Origin: an uncultured Eubacterium sp. | Lineage (GTDB): Bacteria > Bacillota > Clostridia > Lachnospirales > Lachnospiraceae | Direction of reading: 5' to 3' | DNA length: 34,343 nucleotides | Assembly (NCBI GenBank): GCA_905236235.1 | Contig: CAJOPA010000110.1 | Location: 1 to 34,343, forward strand | Shown: piece after piece, positions 24,445 through 33,306 of the stretch | How positions within the stretch are numbered: the first letter of the stretch is position 1 | How the letters are laid out: every line of letters begins with the position of its first letter | Notes under the pieces: model-generated | Databases searched by the model: none | Told to the model about the DNA's origin: nothing | Seen by the model: only the letters and a program-made list of their open reading frames with translations | Program-made: the position numbers and the translations under genes

Positions 24445-25347
24445 TCACCCCTCACCTAATTCCCCAACGACAGATGCCCCAATGATCATCGTCGCCCCAA
24501 GCAGTCCCGACGGCGCCATCCCTTCGCCAAGGAGGATCGCGGAAACGATCATTGCCACGATGGGATCGATGTAGCCGAGCATGGAGACGGATTGGGCTTT
24601 GAGGCCTTCCATACTGCCAAAATACATCACATAGAAAAGCCCGGTGTGGACGACGCCGATGACAAGAAGCATCACGATCAGCGTTGCATCCGGGGCGATC
24701 CTGCTAAACTGCCCTGTCATCAAAAGGTAGGGCAGCAGGACGATGGCGGCAAAGAGCAGTTGGATCAGGGTTTTTGCATAGGGATCGACGCCAGTGATCT
24801 TTTTATTTAATATCACGATCGCAGCGTAGAAGCACGCGGCCGATAAGGCAAGGATCACGCCCTTCACATCGGTTGCGGAGGTCTCATCGCCGGCAAAAAC
24901 ACCGGAGACAAGGACCATGCCGATCAGGGCAACGGCTGCGCAGGCAAGTTTTTTTGCGGTGAGGCGCTCTTTAAAAAGAAGCGGAGACAAAAGGATCACG
25001 ATGGTGGGCTGCATGTAATAGCAGAGGGTGGCTTTGGCCACGGTCGTGCAGTTGATGGCTTCAAAAAGCAGCATCCAGTTGATGCCCAAAAAGGCGCCGT
25101 TTAAGATCAAAAGGAGCAGCTTTTTTGTGCCGATACTGCGAAAGGATTGCCGGATGCCGGTAAAGTTTTTTTGGCGCAGCAGTATAAAAAGGAAAAGGGA
25201 GATCGCACCGATCATTCCCCGAAAAAAAGCGATCGCGCCGGATGACAGCGGGATGTAGCGCCTGAAAACGCCGACGGTTCCCACGATGACCAGGGACGCG
25301 ATCATGATCAGATAGGATGTTTTTTCATTCTTATCGTTTGACATCAT
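24445..25347 (-). CDS. EamA/DMT-family permease
   Basis: The 300-residue membrane protein has about ten hydrophobic segments in two EamA repeats (roughly residues 12-142 and 155-298), as in drug/metabolite transporters of the RhaT/YdcZ-like group. Typical segments are YLIMIASLVIVGTVGVFRRY and, in the second half, SMLGYIDPIVAMIVSAILLG. Substrate unknown. ATG 25347 overlaps the pyrI stop (ATGA), so translation is probably coupled; a second ATG at 25344 is possible. It would be the third gene of the pyrB-pyrI transcript, hinting at a nucleobase or related metabolite, but this is only contextual. Confidence 0.88.
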   Translation of the reverse strand: MMSNDKNEKTSYLIMIASLVIVGTVGVFRRYIPLSSGAIAFFRGMIGAISLFLFILLRQKNFTGIRQSFRSIGTKKLLLLILNGAFLGINWMLLFEAINCTTVAKATLCYYMQPTIVILLSPLLFKERLTAKKLACAAVALIGMVLVSGVFAGDETSATDVKGVILALSAACFYAAIVILNKKITGVDPYAKTLIQLLFAAIVLLPYLLMTGQFSRIAPDATLIVMLLVIGVVHTGLFYVMYFGSMEGLKAQSVSMLGYIDPIVAMIVSAILLGEGMAPSGLLGATMIIGASVVGELGEG

Positions 25348-25775
25348 TTCTTGGGTTCGTATTTTTCCTCGCAATATTTGCAACGATAGATCTCGCGATC
25401 GGGATCGGTCAGCACGAAGACATGCTCCAATTCCTGCTCGATGGAAGTGATGCAGCGGGGATTTTTGCATTTGATGATATGATGGACTTCCTTGGGGAGG
25501 TGGAGCTGCTTTTTCTCCACGATCTTTTCCTCACGGATAACATTAACGGTGATATTATGATCGATAAAGCCCAGGATATCCAGATCCAGCATATCGATGG
25601 GGCATTCCACTTTCAAAATATCTTTTTTGCCCATCTTGTTGCTGCGGGCATTTTTGATGATGGCCACGGTGCAGTCCAGCTCATCCAGTTTAAGGTCATG
25701 ATAGATCTGAAGGCTCATGCCTGCCTTGATATGGTCGAGTACGAATCCTTCGGAAATGGCGCCTACATTTAACAT
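25344..25775 (-). CDS. pyrI: Aspartate carbamoyltransferase regulatory subunit
   Basis: The 143-residue protein is the regulatory chain that gives ATCase allosteric control by nucleotides. The N-terminal nucleotide-binding part ends near residue 95. The C-terminal zinc domain has four cysteines, CKNPRC and CKYC, which bind the catalytic chain. It starts three nucleotides after the pyrB stop, with AAAGGAGG inside the end of pyrB. Confidence 0.97.
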   Translation of the reverse strand: MLNVGAISEGFVLDHIKAGMSLQIYHDLKLDELDCTVAIIKNARSNKMGKKDILKVECPIDMLDLDILGFIDHNITVNVIREEKIVEKKQLHLPKEVHHIIKCKNPRCITSIEQELEHVFVLTDPDREIYRCKYCEEKYEPKK

Positions 25776-25778
25776 TTG

Positions 25779-26699
25779 TCAGTCCTCCTTTGCGTACTCC
25801 AACAGTGTCAGGATCAGGGCCATGCGGACATAGACGCCGTATTGCGCCTGCTTGAAATACACGGCTCTCGGGTCATTGTCGATCTCCGTGGAAATCTCGT
25901 TGACACGGGGGAGAGGATGCAGTACCAGCATATCCTCCGGTGCTTTGGCCATCTTTGTTTTGTCAAGGACATAGTAATCCTTCATGCGGACGTAGTCTTC
26001 TTCGTTAAAGAAACGCTCTCTCTGTACGCGGGTCATGTATAAAAGATCCAGATCGTCCATGGCATCTTCCAGACGCTCCATCTCCGTATAGGGGATGTTC
26101 TGCGCATGCAAGACATCCTTCATGTAATCGGGAAGACGCAGTTCATCCGGGGAGATCAGCTTAAAGTTGACCCCGGGATAGCGGATCAGCGCATGGATCA
26201 GGGAATGTACCGTACGGCCAAACTTCAGATCGCCGCAAAGTCCGATGGTAAGATGATTAAGCCGTCCCTTTAAAGAACGGATGGTCAGAAGATCTGTGAG
26301 CGTTTGCGTGGGATGCTGGTGTCCGCCGTCGCCGGCATTGATCACGGGAATCTTTGCATGCTGGCTGGCCACAAGCGGAGCGCCCTCTTTGGGGTGGCGC
26401 ATGGCGCAGATGTCAGCGTAGCAGGAAAGGATGCGAATGGTATCGGAAACGCTCTCGCCCTTGGCCGCGGAACTGGAATCGGCGCTGGAAAATCCCAAAA
26501 CTTTGCCGCCGAGATTTAACATGGCGGATTCAAAGCTCAAACGGGTACGCGTGCTCGGTTCGTAAAACGCAACAGCCAGTTTCTTGCCTTCGCATTTATG
26601 TGCATATTGCTCCGGATGATTCTCGATATCATTGGCCAGATCCAGCAGTTTATCCAGCTCTTCTACCGAAAAATCCAGGGGACTCATTAAGTGTCGCAT
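25779..26699 (-). CDS. pyrB: Aspartate carbamoyltransferase catalytic subunit
   Basis: The 306-residue enzyme joins carbamoyl phosphate and aspartate, the committed step of pyrimidine synthesis. Signature [13 protein letters not shown] binds carbamoyl phosphate, [16 protein letters not shown] carries the HPTQ loop, and HPLPRVNEI is the C-terminal aspartate-binding motif. AAGGAG precedes ATG 26699. The leader from the promoter is only about 30 nt, too short for an attenuator, so control is probably allosteric through PyrI or at the promoter. First gene of pyrB-pyrI-permease. Confidence 0.97.
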   Translation of the reverse strand: MRHLMSPLDFSVEELDKLLDLANDIENHPEQYAHKCEGKKLAVAFYEPSTRTRLSFESAMLNLGGKVLGFSSADSSSAAKGESVSDTIRILSCYADICAMRHPKEGAPLVASQHAKIPVINAGDGGHQHPTQTLTDLLTIRSLKGRLNHLTIGLCGDLKFGRTVHSLIHALIRYPGVNFKLISPDELRLPDYMKDVLHAQNIPYTEMERLEDAMDDLDLLYMTRVQRERFFNEEDYVRMKDYYVLDKTKMAKAPEDMLVLHPLPRVNEISTEIDNDPRAVYFKQAQYGVYVRMALILTLLEYAKED

Positions 26700-26732
26700 A
26701 GGATCTCCTTTTTAAGTGATTGTATCCTAAAA

Positions 26733-26761
26733 ATTATAGCATTCCCCCATGGAATTCACAA
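26733..26761 (-). promoter_or_regulatory. pyrB promoter
   Basis: On the minus strand TTGTGA (26761-26756), 17 nt, then TGC-TATAAT with the -10 at 26738-26733. It has both a consensus -10 and the TGn extension. Its -35 box touches the left end of the large foldback element. Confidence 0.75.
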
Positions 26762-27370
26762 GCACGCCCCGTGATTTTTCACCCTTTTCTCTGCGAAAAC
26801 TCCCGCCCGGGCAGACCGCCATAAGGCGCCGGGCGCTTATTGGAAAACCATGGTTTCGACAAGCCGGCCTTAGAGGAGCTTTGGCAATAGTTCGAAATTT
26901 TGGTTTGCTAAAAGCGACGATTTTTTTTGCGAATAAACCTATCCGTGCTGATTAGAACATTTGCGCCCCGATGTTCGCCCTGCGCAAACCTTTTGCGGAT
27001 GCGTCGGGGTTCTTCAAAGAAACGGCACGTTTCCCGTCGCGCGGTCGAGGACTGTCTGAGCGAAGCGAGTTTCGCAGACCGCGCGAATTCGGAGGAAACG
27101 CGCCGTCTTTGTTAGAAGCCCAGCATCCGACAACCGAGTTTGCGCCGGGCGGACACCGGAACGCAAAAGTTCGAAGGTGCACGGACAGCTTATCTAAAAA
27201 AATCGTCTGTCTTTTGCAAACCGTAAAATTTCGACCAAATCTGCCAAATCACCCTCTAAGACCGCCTTGCCGGAATCATGTATTTTTAAAAAGCCCGGCG
27301 CCTTATGGCGGTCTGCCCGGGCGGGAGTTTTCGCAGGAGGGAAGCGTCGGATCATCATGGGGCGTGCCTG
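26759..27370. repeat. Foldback element of about 612 nt with palindromic repeat copy 2 at its centre
   Basis: The gap between divergent pyrB and rel is almost entirely one imperfect palindrome. A perfect 44-bp inverted repeat joins 26791-26834 with 27293-27336. The ends (26759-26770 and 27359-27370) are inverted copies matching at 11 of 12. Further pairs continue inward, such as TTTGGCA/TGCCAAA, CGAAATTTT/AAAATTTCG and CGATTTTTTT/AAAAAAATCG. The centre (26976-27153) is the second copy of the repeat at 24251-24428. Short open frames inside are by-products of the symmetry. No transposase gene is present. The rest of the gap up to 27479 holds the rel promoter. Confidence 0.85.
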
Positions 27371-27414
27371 CAAATATCGTGGGGGAAATGCCTTGATTTG
27401 GAGGATGCAATCAC

Positions 27415-27443
27415 TTGAATAGTAGGAGATTCTTTGGTAAAAT
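27415..27443 (+). promoter_or_regulatory. rel promoter
   Basis: TTGAAT (27415-27420) and TAAAAT (27438-27443) are separated by 17 nt, outside the right end of the foldback element. Confidence 0.65.
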
Positions 27444-27479
27444 ATTATATTATTTTTCGTAGAAGAGGAGGTGAAATGC

Positions 27480-29792
27480 ATGGCAATGGACTATCCTGAA
27501 GTTTGGAAGGAATTGCAGGATGTTTCCTTAGAGACGCCGCAGGGTGTCACGGAGACCAGGGAATTTGAGGATCCGGAGACGCTTTACGGTGAGCTCGTGG
27601 ACCGGATCAAGCGGTACCATCCTTCGGCGGATACCACGCAGGTACGCAAAGCGTACGAGACTGCGGCGGCGGCGCATGAGGGCCAGGTGCGCAAGTCCGG
27701 AGAGCCATACATCATTCACCCCCTGTGCGTGGCCATTATTTTGGCGGACTTAGAGCTTGACAAGGAGACGATCATCGCGGGGATCCTTCACGATGTGGTG
27801 GAGGATACGGTGATGACGGAGGAGGAGATCGCAGAGCAGTTTGGTGAGGATGTGGCCCATCTGGTGGACGGCGTGACCAAGTTGGGGCAGATCGCCTATG
27901 ACGCGGACAAGGTCGAGGTGCAGGGAGAGAACCTGCGCAAGATGTTTTTGGCGATGGCCAAGGATATCCGCGTGATCATGATCAAGCTGGCGGACCGTCT
28001 GCACAATATGCGCACGCTCAAATACATGACCGAGGAAAAGCAAAAGGAAAAGGCAAGGGAGACCATGGAGATCTACTCCCCCATTGCGCAGCGCCTCGGC
28101 ATCTCCAAGTTAAAGATCGAACTCGACGACCTGTCCTTAAAATATCTGGAACCGCAGGCATACTATGATCTTGTGGACAAGATCATGATGCGTAAAAGCG
28201 TGCGGGAGGAGTATGTGGACCACCTGGTGGAGGAGGTAGGTGCCTACATCAAAGAGGCGCAGATCGAGGCCTCCATCGACGGCAGGATCAAGCACTTTTT
28301 CAGCATTTATCGTAAGATGGTCAACCAGGACAAGACCATTGACCAGATCTACGATCTTTTTGCCATCCGTATCATCGTGAAGGATGTGAAGGACTGCTAT
28401 GCGGCGCTTGGCGTGATCCATGAAAAATACAAGCCCATTCCCGGGCGGTTTAAGGATTATATCGCCATGCCCAAGCCCAATATGTATCAGTCGCTGCATA
28501 CCACGTTGATCGGTTCCAACGGGCAGCCTTTTGAAGTCCAGATCCGTACGGCGGAGATGCATCGTACGGCGGAGTACGGTATCGCGGCCCACTGGAAGTA
28601 CAAGGAGGCATCCGATGGCAAGACGGACAGTACGCCGGAGGCGGAGGAAGCGAAGCTTACGTGGCTCAGACAGATCCTGGAGTGGCAGCGGGACATGTCG
28701 GACAACCGGGAGTTTTTAAGCCTGCTTAAGAGTGATCTGGATCTTTTTTCAGACGAAGTCTTTTGCTTTAGCCCCCAGGGTGATGTGAAAAACCTGCCCA
28801 AAGGCGCCACGCCCATTGATTTTGCTTACTCCGTGCACAGCGCGGTCGGCAACAAAATGGTGGGAGCCAAGGCCAACGGCAAACTCGTTCCCATTGATTA
28901 CGTGATCAAAAACGGTGACCGGATCGAGATCCTCACCTCGCAAAATTCCAAGGGACCTAGCCGGGACTGGTTGGCCATCGTCAAGAGCACCCAGGCGAAA
29001 AACAAGATCAACCAGTGGTTCAAACAGGAATTTAAAGAAGAAAATATTGCGCACGGACGTGAGCTTTTGATCGCCAATGCCAAGGGCAAAGGCTTAGTGT
29101 TGTCCGACCTGATGAAGCCGGATTATCAAAAGGCGGTCCTTAAAAAATACGGATTCCGTGACTGGGATGCGCTTTTGGCCTCCGTAGGGCACGGCGCCAT
29201 CAAGGAAGGTCAGATCATTAACAAATTGCAGGATCTTTACGAAAAAGATCACCGCAAGGCCATTATCGAGGAGCAGATCCTGCAGAGCCTCGAGGATGGG
29301 ATCAAGCGCGAGGACGACAGGAAGGAAAAGGGCAAGAGCGGCATCGTTGTCAAGGGTGTGGATGATGTGGCAGTCCGTTTTTCCAAATGCTGTTCGCCGG
29401 TGCCCGGGGATGAGATCGTCGGTTTTGTAACGCGCGGCCGCGGGATCTCCATTCACAGAACGGATTGCGTCAACGTGATCAATATGCCGGAGATGGATCG
29501 TGCCAGACTGATCGACGCGGAGTGGCAGGAAGGTTTTGCCACCGGCGGATCCTATGTGGCGGACATCTGCGTTTATGCGCACAACAGAACAGGATTTTTG
29601 GCGGACGTGGTACGGATCTTTGCCGAAAAAGATATCGATATCACCAATGTTGCCTCGAAGGTTAGCAAGCAGAACATCGCGACCGTGGAGTTGAGCTTCC
29701 GCGTGATGAACCGCGAGGAACTGTCCAATCTGATCGAAAAGCTCAGACAGATCAACGGCGTGATCGATATCGAGCGTTCGACAGGCAGCTGA
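27480..29792 (+). CDS. rel: Bifunctional (p)ppGpp synthetase/hydrolase (RelA/SpoT family)
   Basis: The 770-residue protein makes and degrades (p)ppGpp, the stringent-response alarmone. The HD hydrolase domain (about 50-200) keeps HDVVEDT, so hydrolysis should be intact. The synthetase domain (about 235-385) has YDLFAIRIIV and the RFKDYI motif typical of bifunctional enzymes rather than the EFDD of synthetase-only RelA. A TGS domain follows (near GDVKNLPKGATPIDFAY), then a zinc-finger-like segment (SKCCSPVPGDEI) and a C-terminal ACT domain. ATG 27480 is chosen because AGGAGG (27466-27471) is eight nucleotides upstream; GTG 27471 overlaps that site. It heads a run with the MBL hydrolase, hemZ, hisS and aspS. 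Confidence 0.96.
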   Translation: MAMDYPEVWKELQDVSLETPQGVTETREFEDPETLYGELVDRIKRYHPSADTTQVRKAYETAAAAHEGQVRKSGEPYIIHPLCVAIILADLELDKETIIAGILHDVVEDTVMTEEEIAEQFGEDVAHLVDGVTKLGQIAYDADKVEVQGENLRKMFLAMAKDIRVIMIKLADRLHNMRTLKYMTEEKQKEKARETMEIYSPIAQRLGISKLKIELDDLSLKYLEPQAYYDLVDKIMMRKSVREEYVDHLVEEVGAYIKEAQIEASIDGRIKHFFSIYRKMVNQDKTIDQIYDLFAIRIIVKDVKDCYAALGVIHEKYKPIPGRFKDYIAMPKPNMYQSLHTTLIGSNGQPFEVQIRTAEMHRTAEYGIAAHWKYKEASDGKTDSTPEAEEAKLTWLRQILEWQRDMSDNREFLSLLKSDLDLFSDEVFCFSPQGDVKNLPKGATPIDFAYSVHSAVGNKMVGAKANGKLVPIDYVIKNGDRIEILTSQNSKGPSRDWLAIVKSTQAKNKINQWFKQEFKEENIAHGRELLIANAKGKGLVLSDLMKPDYQKAVLKKYGFRDWDALLASVGHGAIKEGQIINKLQDLYEKDHRKAIIEEQILQSLEDGIKREDDRKEKGKSGIVVKGVDDVAVRFSKCCSPVPGDEIVGFVTRGRGISIHRTDCVNVINMPEMDRARLIDAEWQEGFATGGSYVADICVYAHNRTGFLADVVRIFAEKDIDITNVASKVSKQNIATVELSFRVMNREELSNLIEKLRQINGVIDIERSTGS

Positions 29793-29821
29793 TACAGGAA
29801 AGACAAGCAGGGAGAACAACC

Positions 29822-30448
29822 ATGAATTATGAGATGAAGCATTATATTGTCGGGCCGATCGCCACGAATTGCTATTTTATGTGCAATATGGATACCAAAG
29901 AGATGATCCTTGTGGATCCGGGCGATCAGGCGGAGGTATTAAAGCTCAAGATCACCGAGAGCGGATGCACGCCCGTAGCCATTCTTTTGACCCACGGCCA
30001 TACGGATCATGTGCTCGCCGTCAATAAACTGCGCGAGGATTACCATGTGAAGGTCTATGCGCATGAATGGGAACGTGAAGAGATCGAGCGCGAGCCGGAT
30101 GCCATGGCGCGCTCTCTGGGCGCCGTGGAGATGGTGAAGGTGGATGAGTACATCCACGGAGAGCCGGTCCTTGACCTTGCGGGATTTAAGATCAAGGTTT
30201 TATCCACGCCCGGTCATACCGTGGGAGGATGTTGCTACTATCTGGAGGAGCAAAAGATCCTGTTTTCCGGAGATACGCTTTTTAACGGTTCCGTGGGAAG
30301 AACGGACTTTGCCGGCGGAAGCATGTCGAAGCTTATCGCTTCGATCGAGCAAAAGCTGTTTACCCTTCCGGAGGACGTGGAGGTGTTCCCGGGGCACGAA
30401 GCTTCAACAACTATTGGATTCGAGAAAAAGTTCAATCCTTATTTTTAG
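29822..30448 (+). CDS. Metallo-beta-lactamase-fold hydrolase (glyoxalase II-like)
   Basis: The 208-residue protein has the metal-binding motif THGHTDH (57-63), then STPGHTVGG, FSGDTLFNGSVGRTD and a final FPGHEA, as in YcbL/YqgX-type small glyoxalase II-like enzymes that hydrolyse thioesters. It probably binds two metal ions in the cytoplasm; the natural substrate is not known. Its place between rel and hemZ is common in Lachnospiraceae. Ribosome site AGGGAG precedes ATG 29822. Confidence 0.92.
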   Translation: MNYEMKHYIVGPIATNCYFMCNMDTKEMILVDPGDQAEVLKLKITESGCTPVAILLTHGHTDHVLAVNKLREDYHVKVYAHEWEREEIEREPDAMARSLGAVEMVKVDEYIHGEPVLDLAGFKIKVLSTPGHTVGGCCYYLEEQKILFSGDTLFNGSVGRTDFAGGSMSKLIASIEQKLFTLPEDVEVFPGHEASTTIGFEKKFNPYF

Positions 30449-30465
30449 ATTTAATATTTTGGAAG

Positions 30466-31977
30466 ATGATCTGCATTCGATTAAATGAACCGGATTTTGA
30501 ATATGATATCTATTCTCTGTTCGGCGCGTTTTATCCCGGAGAGCCCATCGTGATCTCCGAGGATGAGGCGGTGCTTGAGAGAAAAAAGAGGGAGGCTTGT
30601 GAAACGTCGGACGAGCCCCTCTCTTTTTGCGCACAGATCACCTACGAACATCGGGATCGGGAGAACGTAAAGGAGATCGTTTGCAGATTTTTATCGGATC
30701 TTGACGGGGAAATTCTGGATGAAAAATGTATTCCCGTGTCTTATCGCAAGGAGGACCCTAAGCTCCGCAAGGAGACGAAGGATACGCTTAAACGCATGAT
30801 CTACGGGATGCTTCGCGATCGGACGGGGCAGACGCTTCCCTGGGGGACACTGACGGGGATCCGCCCCACAAAGATCGCTATGGAGATGCTCGATCGCGGA
30901 TGCACTCCGGAGGAGATTGCCCGGAGCATGGAGGAAACCTATCTCACAAGTAAAGAGAAGCGCGAAATCTGTATCGGGATCGCGCAAAAAGAAAAAAGTC
31001 TGCTTTCCGCCTTTCCGTATCGCGACGGATACAGCCTGTACATTGGGATACCGTTTTGCCCCACGAGATGCCTGTACTGTTCCTTTACCAGCTACCCCCT
31101 GTCTATATGGCAAAACAAAGTAGATGAGTATCTCGAAGCCCTGAAAAAGGAGCTTTCCGAGGTCGGCCGGTGGATGAAAAACGTGCCGCTTCACACCGTT
31201 TACATGGGAGGTGGGACGCCTACGTCGTTGACCGCCGAACAGATGGACGGACTGCTTTCTTTTCTGGAGGATACCTTTGATCTTAGCCATGTCCTGGAAT
31301 TTTGCGTGGAGGGCGGACGGCCGGACAGCTTCAGTAAAGACAAGCTTGCGGCCATGAAAAGGCATCCGGTGAGCCGGATCTCCATCAACCCGCAGACCAT
31401 GAACGAGGAAACCCTGCGCACCATCGGCAGGGCGCACAGCGTGGAAGATGTAAAGCGCGCGTTTGCGATGGCAAGGGAGTATGATTTTGACAATATCAAC
31501 ATGGATATCATCCTGGGACTCCCCGGGGAGGGAGAGGCGCAGATCTGTCATACTTTGGACGAAATCGCCACCCTTTGTCCCGAAAGTCTGACGGTTCATT
31601 CTTTGGCCGTGAAGCGTGCAGCAAAACTGGCAAAAGAACGCAAAAAGTATACCATGCAAAATACAAATGAATGGATGCAAACGGTGGGCAAATATGCTAC
31701 AATGTTGGGCATGGAGCCTTACTATCTCTACCGTCAGAAGAACATGGCGGGCAACCTGGAAAATATCGGTTACGCCCGACTGGGACGGGAAGGTCTCTAC
31801 AACATCCTCATCATGGAGGAGAAGCAGACCATTGTAAGCTGCGGTGCCGGAGGACTGACCAAGGTGATCCGGGACGGCAGACCTTTGCGTATTGAGAACG
31901 TAAAGGATGTGGGGGTCTATCGGGATCGGCTCCCGGAGATGATCGAGAGAAAACGTGCGGTTCTTACCGCAGGATAA
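30466..31977 (+). CDS. hemZ: Radical SAM protein HemZ, coproporphyrinogen dehydrogenase-like
   Basis: The 503-residue radical SAM enzyme belongs to the HemN/HemZ group. The N-terminal domain (1-185) is specific to HemZ. The cluster motif FCPTRCLYCSF holds C198, C202 and C205, which bind a 4Fe-4S cluster. YMGGGTPTSL is the SAM-binding glycine motif, and EFCVEGGRPD and RISINPQTMNEETLRTIGR follow. HemZ was named for oxygen-independent coproporphyrinogen III oxidation, but the assignment is weak in organisms lacking a full haem pathway. GGAAG abuts ATG 30466, closer than usual, so the start is less sure. Confidence 0.9.
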   Translation: MICIRLNEPDFEYDIYSLFGAFYPGEPIVISEDEAVLERKKREACETSDEPLSFCAQITYEHRDRENVKEIVCRFLSDLDGEILDEKCIPVSYRKEDPKLRKETKDTLKRMIYGMLRDRTGQTLPWGTLTGIRPTKIAMEMLDRGCTPEEIARSMEETYLTSKEKREICIGIAQKEKSLLSAFPYRDGYSLYIGIPFCPTRCLYCSFTSYPLSIWQNKVDEYLEALKKELSEVGRWMKNVPLHTVYMGGGTPTSLTAEQMDGLLSFLEDTFDLSHVLEFCVEGGRPDSFSKDKLAAMKRHPVSRISINPQTMNEETLRTIGRAHSVEDVKRAFAMAREYDFDNINMDIILGLPGEGEAQICHTLDEIATLCPESLTVHSLAVKRAAKLAKERKKYTMQNTNEWMQTVGKYATMLGMEPYYLYRQKNMAGNLENIGYARLGREGLYNILIMEEKQTIVSCGAGGLTKVIRDGRPLRIENVKDVGVYRDRLPEMIERKRAVLTAG

Positions 31978-31998
31978 GGCATAGAGAAAGGAAACGAG

Positions 31999-33267
31999 AT
32001 GGCACTGAAAAAGAAGCCGGTCAACGGGATGAAGGATATCCTCCCGGCAGAGAAAAAGATGCGTGATTATGTGATGCGCGTGATCACGGATACTTACGTA
32101 AGCTATGGTTTTACCCCGGTGGAGACCCCCTGTATGGAGGATATCTCCAATCTTTCCAGCAAGCAGGGCGGGGAAAACGAAAAGCTTATTTTTAAGATTT
32201 TAAAACGTGGAGAGAAGCTCAATGTCCAAGAAGCCACCACGCCGGAGGAGATCGTGGACATGGGGATGCGCTATGACCTGACGGTTCCTCTCTGCCGTTT
32301 TTATGCAAACAACCGCAATGATCTGCCTTCACCCTTTAAGGCGTTGCAGATGGGCAATGTATGGCGCGCCGACAGACCCCAGCGCGGACGGTATCGGCAG
32401 TTTATGCAGTGCGATATCGATATCCTGGGAGAGGCGGGCAATCTTGCTGAGATCGAGCTGATCCTTGCTACCACGACGACGCTTGGCAAACTCGGTTTTC
32501 GCGGATTTGAGATCCGTATCAATGACCGGCGGATGTTAAAAGCCATGGCGGCGGCTTCCGGTTTTGCCGAGGAGGACTATGACAATGTGTTCATCATCCT
32601 CGATAAGATGGACAAGATCGGCCTTGACGGCGTGAAGGAGGAGCTTCTCGCTGCAGGTTACAAGGCGGAGAGCATTGAGAAGTATATCGCGTATTTTGAA
32701 GCTTTGCAGGGAAAGGACGCAGCCGGGCAGATCGCACTTTTGGGCGAGATGTTGGGTGCGCATCTTCCGGAGCACACGGCCGAGGGACTGACAGAGATCC
32801 TGACCGCAGTGGAGGCGGCCAAGCAGGCAGATTTTGCCATGGTCTTTGACCCTACGCTGGTGCGCGGCATGAGCTATTATACCGGCACGATCTTTGAGAT
32901 CGCCATTCCGGAATTCGGCGGCAGCTGCGGCGGTGGCGGACGTTATGACAAGATGATCGGTAATTTCACCGGGGAGGATGTACCGGCTTGCGGTTTTTCC
33001 ATCGGATTTGAGCGCATCGTGCTTTTGATGATGGAGCAGCATTTTGAAATCCCCGAGATGCCGAAAAAGCAGGCTTTCCTTGTGGAGAAGGGACTGGGTG
33101 CGGCTGCGCTTACCGAGGTGATGCAAAAGGCAGGACAGCTTCGCGCACAAGGCAATCAGGTGCTTGTCGTGCATATGAACAAAAACAAAAAGTTCCAAAA
33201 AGAAAAGCTTGCCCAGGAAGGCTATGAGGAAATACAGGAATTTTTCAAAGATTCCTTTCAACGTTAA
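31999..33267 (+). CDS. hisS: Histidyl-tRNA synthetase
   Basis: The 422-residue class II synthetase charges tRNA-His. Motif 2 region MGNVWRADRPQRGRYRQF, the histidine-specific segment LVRGMSYYTGTIFEI and motif 3 ACGFSIGFERIVLLM are present; the C-terminal anticodon-binding domain ends the protein. The GMKDILP start is typical. Ribosome site AAAGGA precedes ATG 31999. No T-box is seen in the 21-nt gap to hemZ. Confidence 0.97.
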   Translation: MALKKKPVNGMKDILPAEKKMRDYVMRVITDTYVSYGFTPVETPCMEDISNLSSKQGGENEKLIFKILKRGEKLNVQEATTPEEIVDMGMRYDLTVPLCRFYANNRNDLPSPFKALQMGNVWRADRPQRGRYRQFMQCDIDILGEAGNLAEIELILATTTTLGKLGFRGFEIRINDRRMLKAMAAASGFAEEDYDNVFIILDKMDKIGLDGVKEELLAAGYKAESIEKYIAYFEALQGKDAAGQIALLGEMLGAHLPEHTAEGLTEILTAVEAAKQADFAMVFDPTLVRGMSYYTGTIFEIAIPEFGGSCGGGGRYDKMIGNFTGEDVPACGFSIGFERIVLLMMEQHFEIPEMPKKQAFLVEKGLGAAALTEVMQKAGQLRAQGNQVLVVHMNKNKKFQKEKLAQEGYEEIQEFFKDSFQR

Positions 33268-33306
33268 TTTTAAATTTAATAACCTGTGATCAGGAGGATA
33301 CAACAA

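Noticed and set aside
26700-26760. PyrR-type attenuator before pyrB
   Set aside because: The predicted transcript start is only about 25-30 nt before the ATG, which leaves no room for binding loop and terminator.
26759-27370. CRISPR array or insertion sequence
   Set aside because: There are no regularly spaced direct repeats and no transposase frame; the structure is an inverted, not direct, repeat.
26971-27396. Open frames within the foldback element on both strands
   Set aside because: They arise from the palindrome, lack ribosome sites and encode Arg/Pro/Ser-rich sequence without motifs.
31978-31998. T-box before hisS or aspS
   Set aside because: The gaps are 21 and 39 nt and contain only ribosome sites; no T-box core is present.
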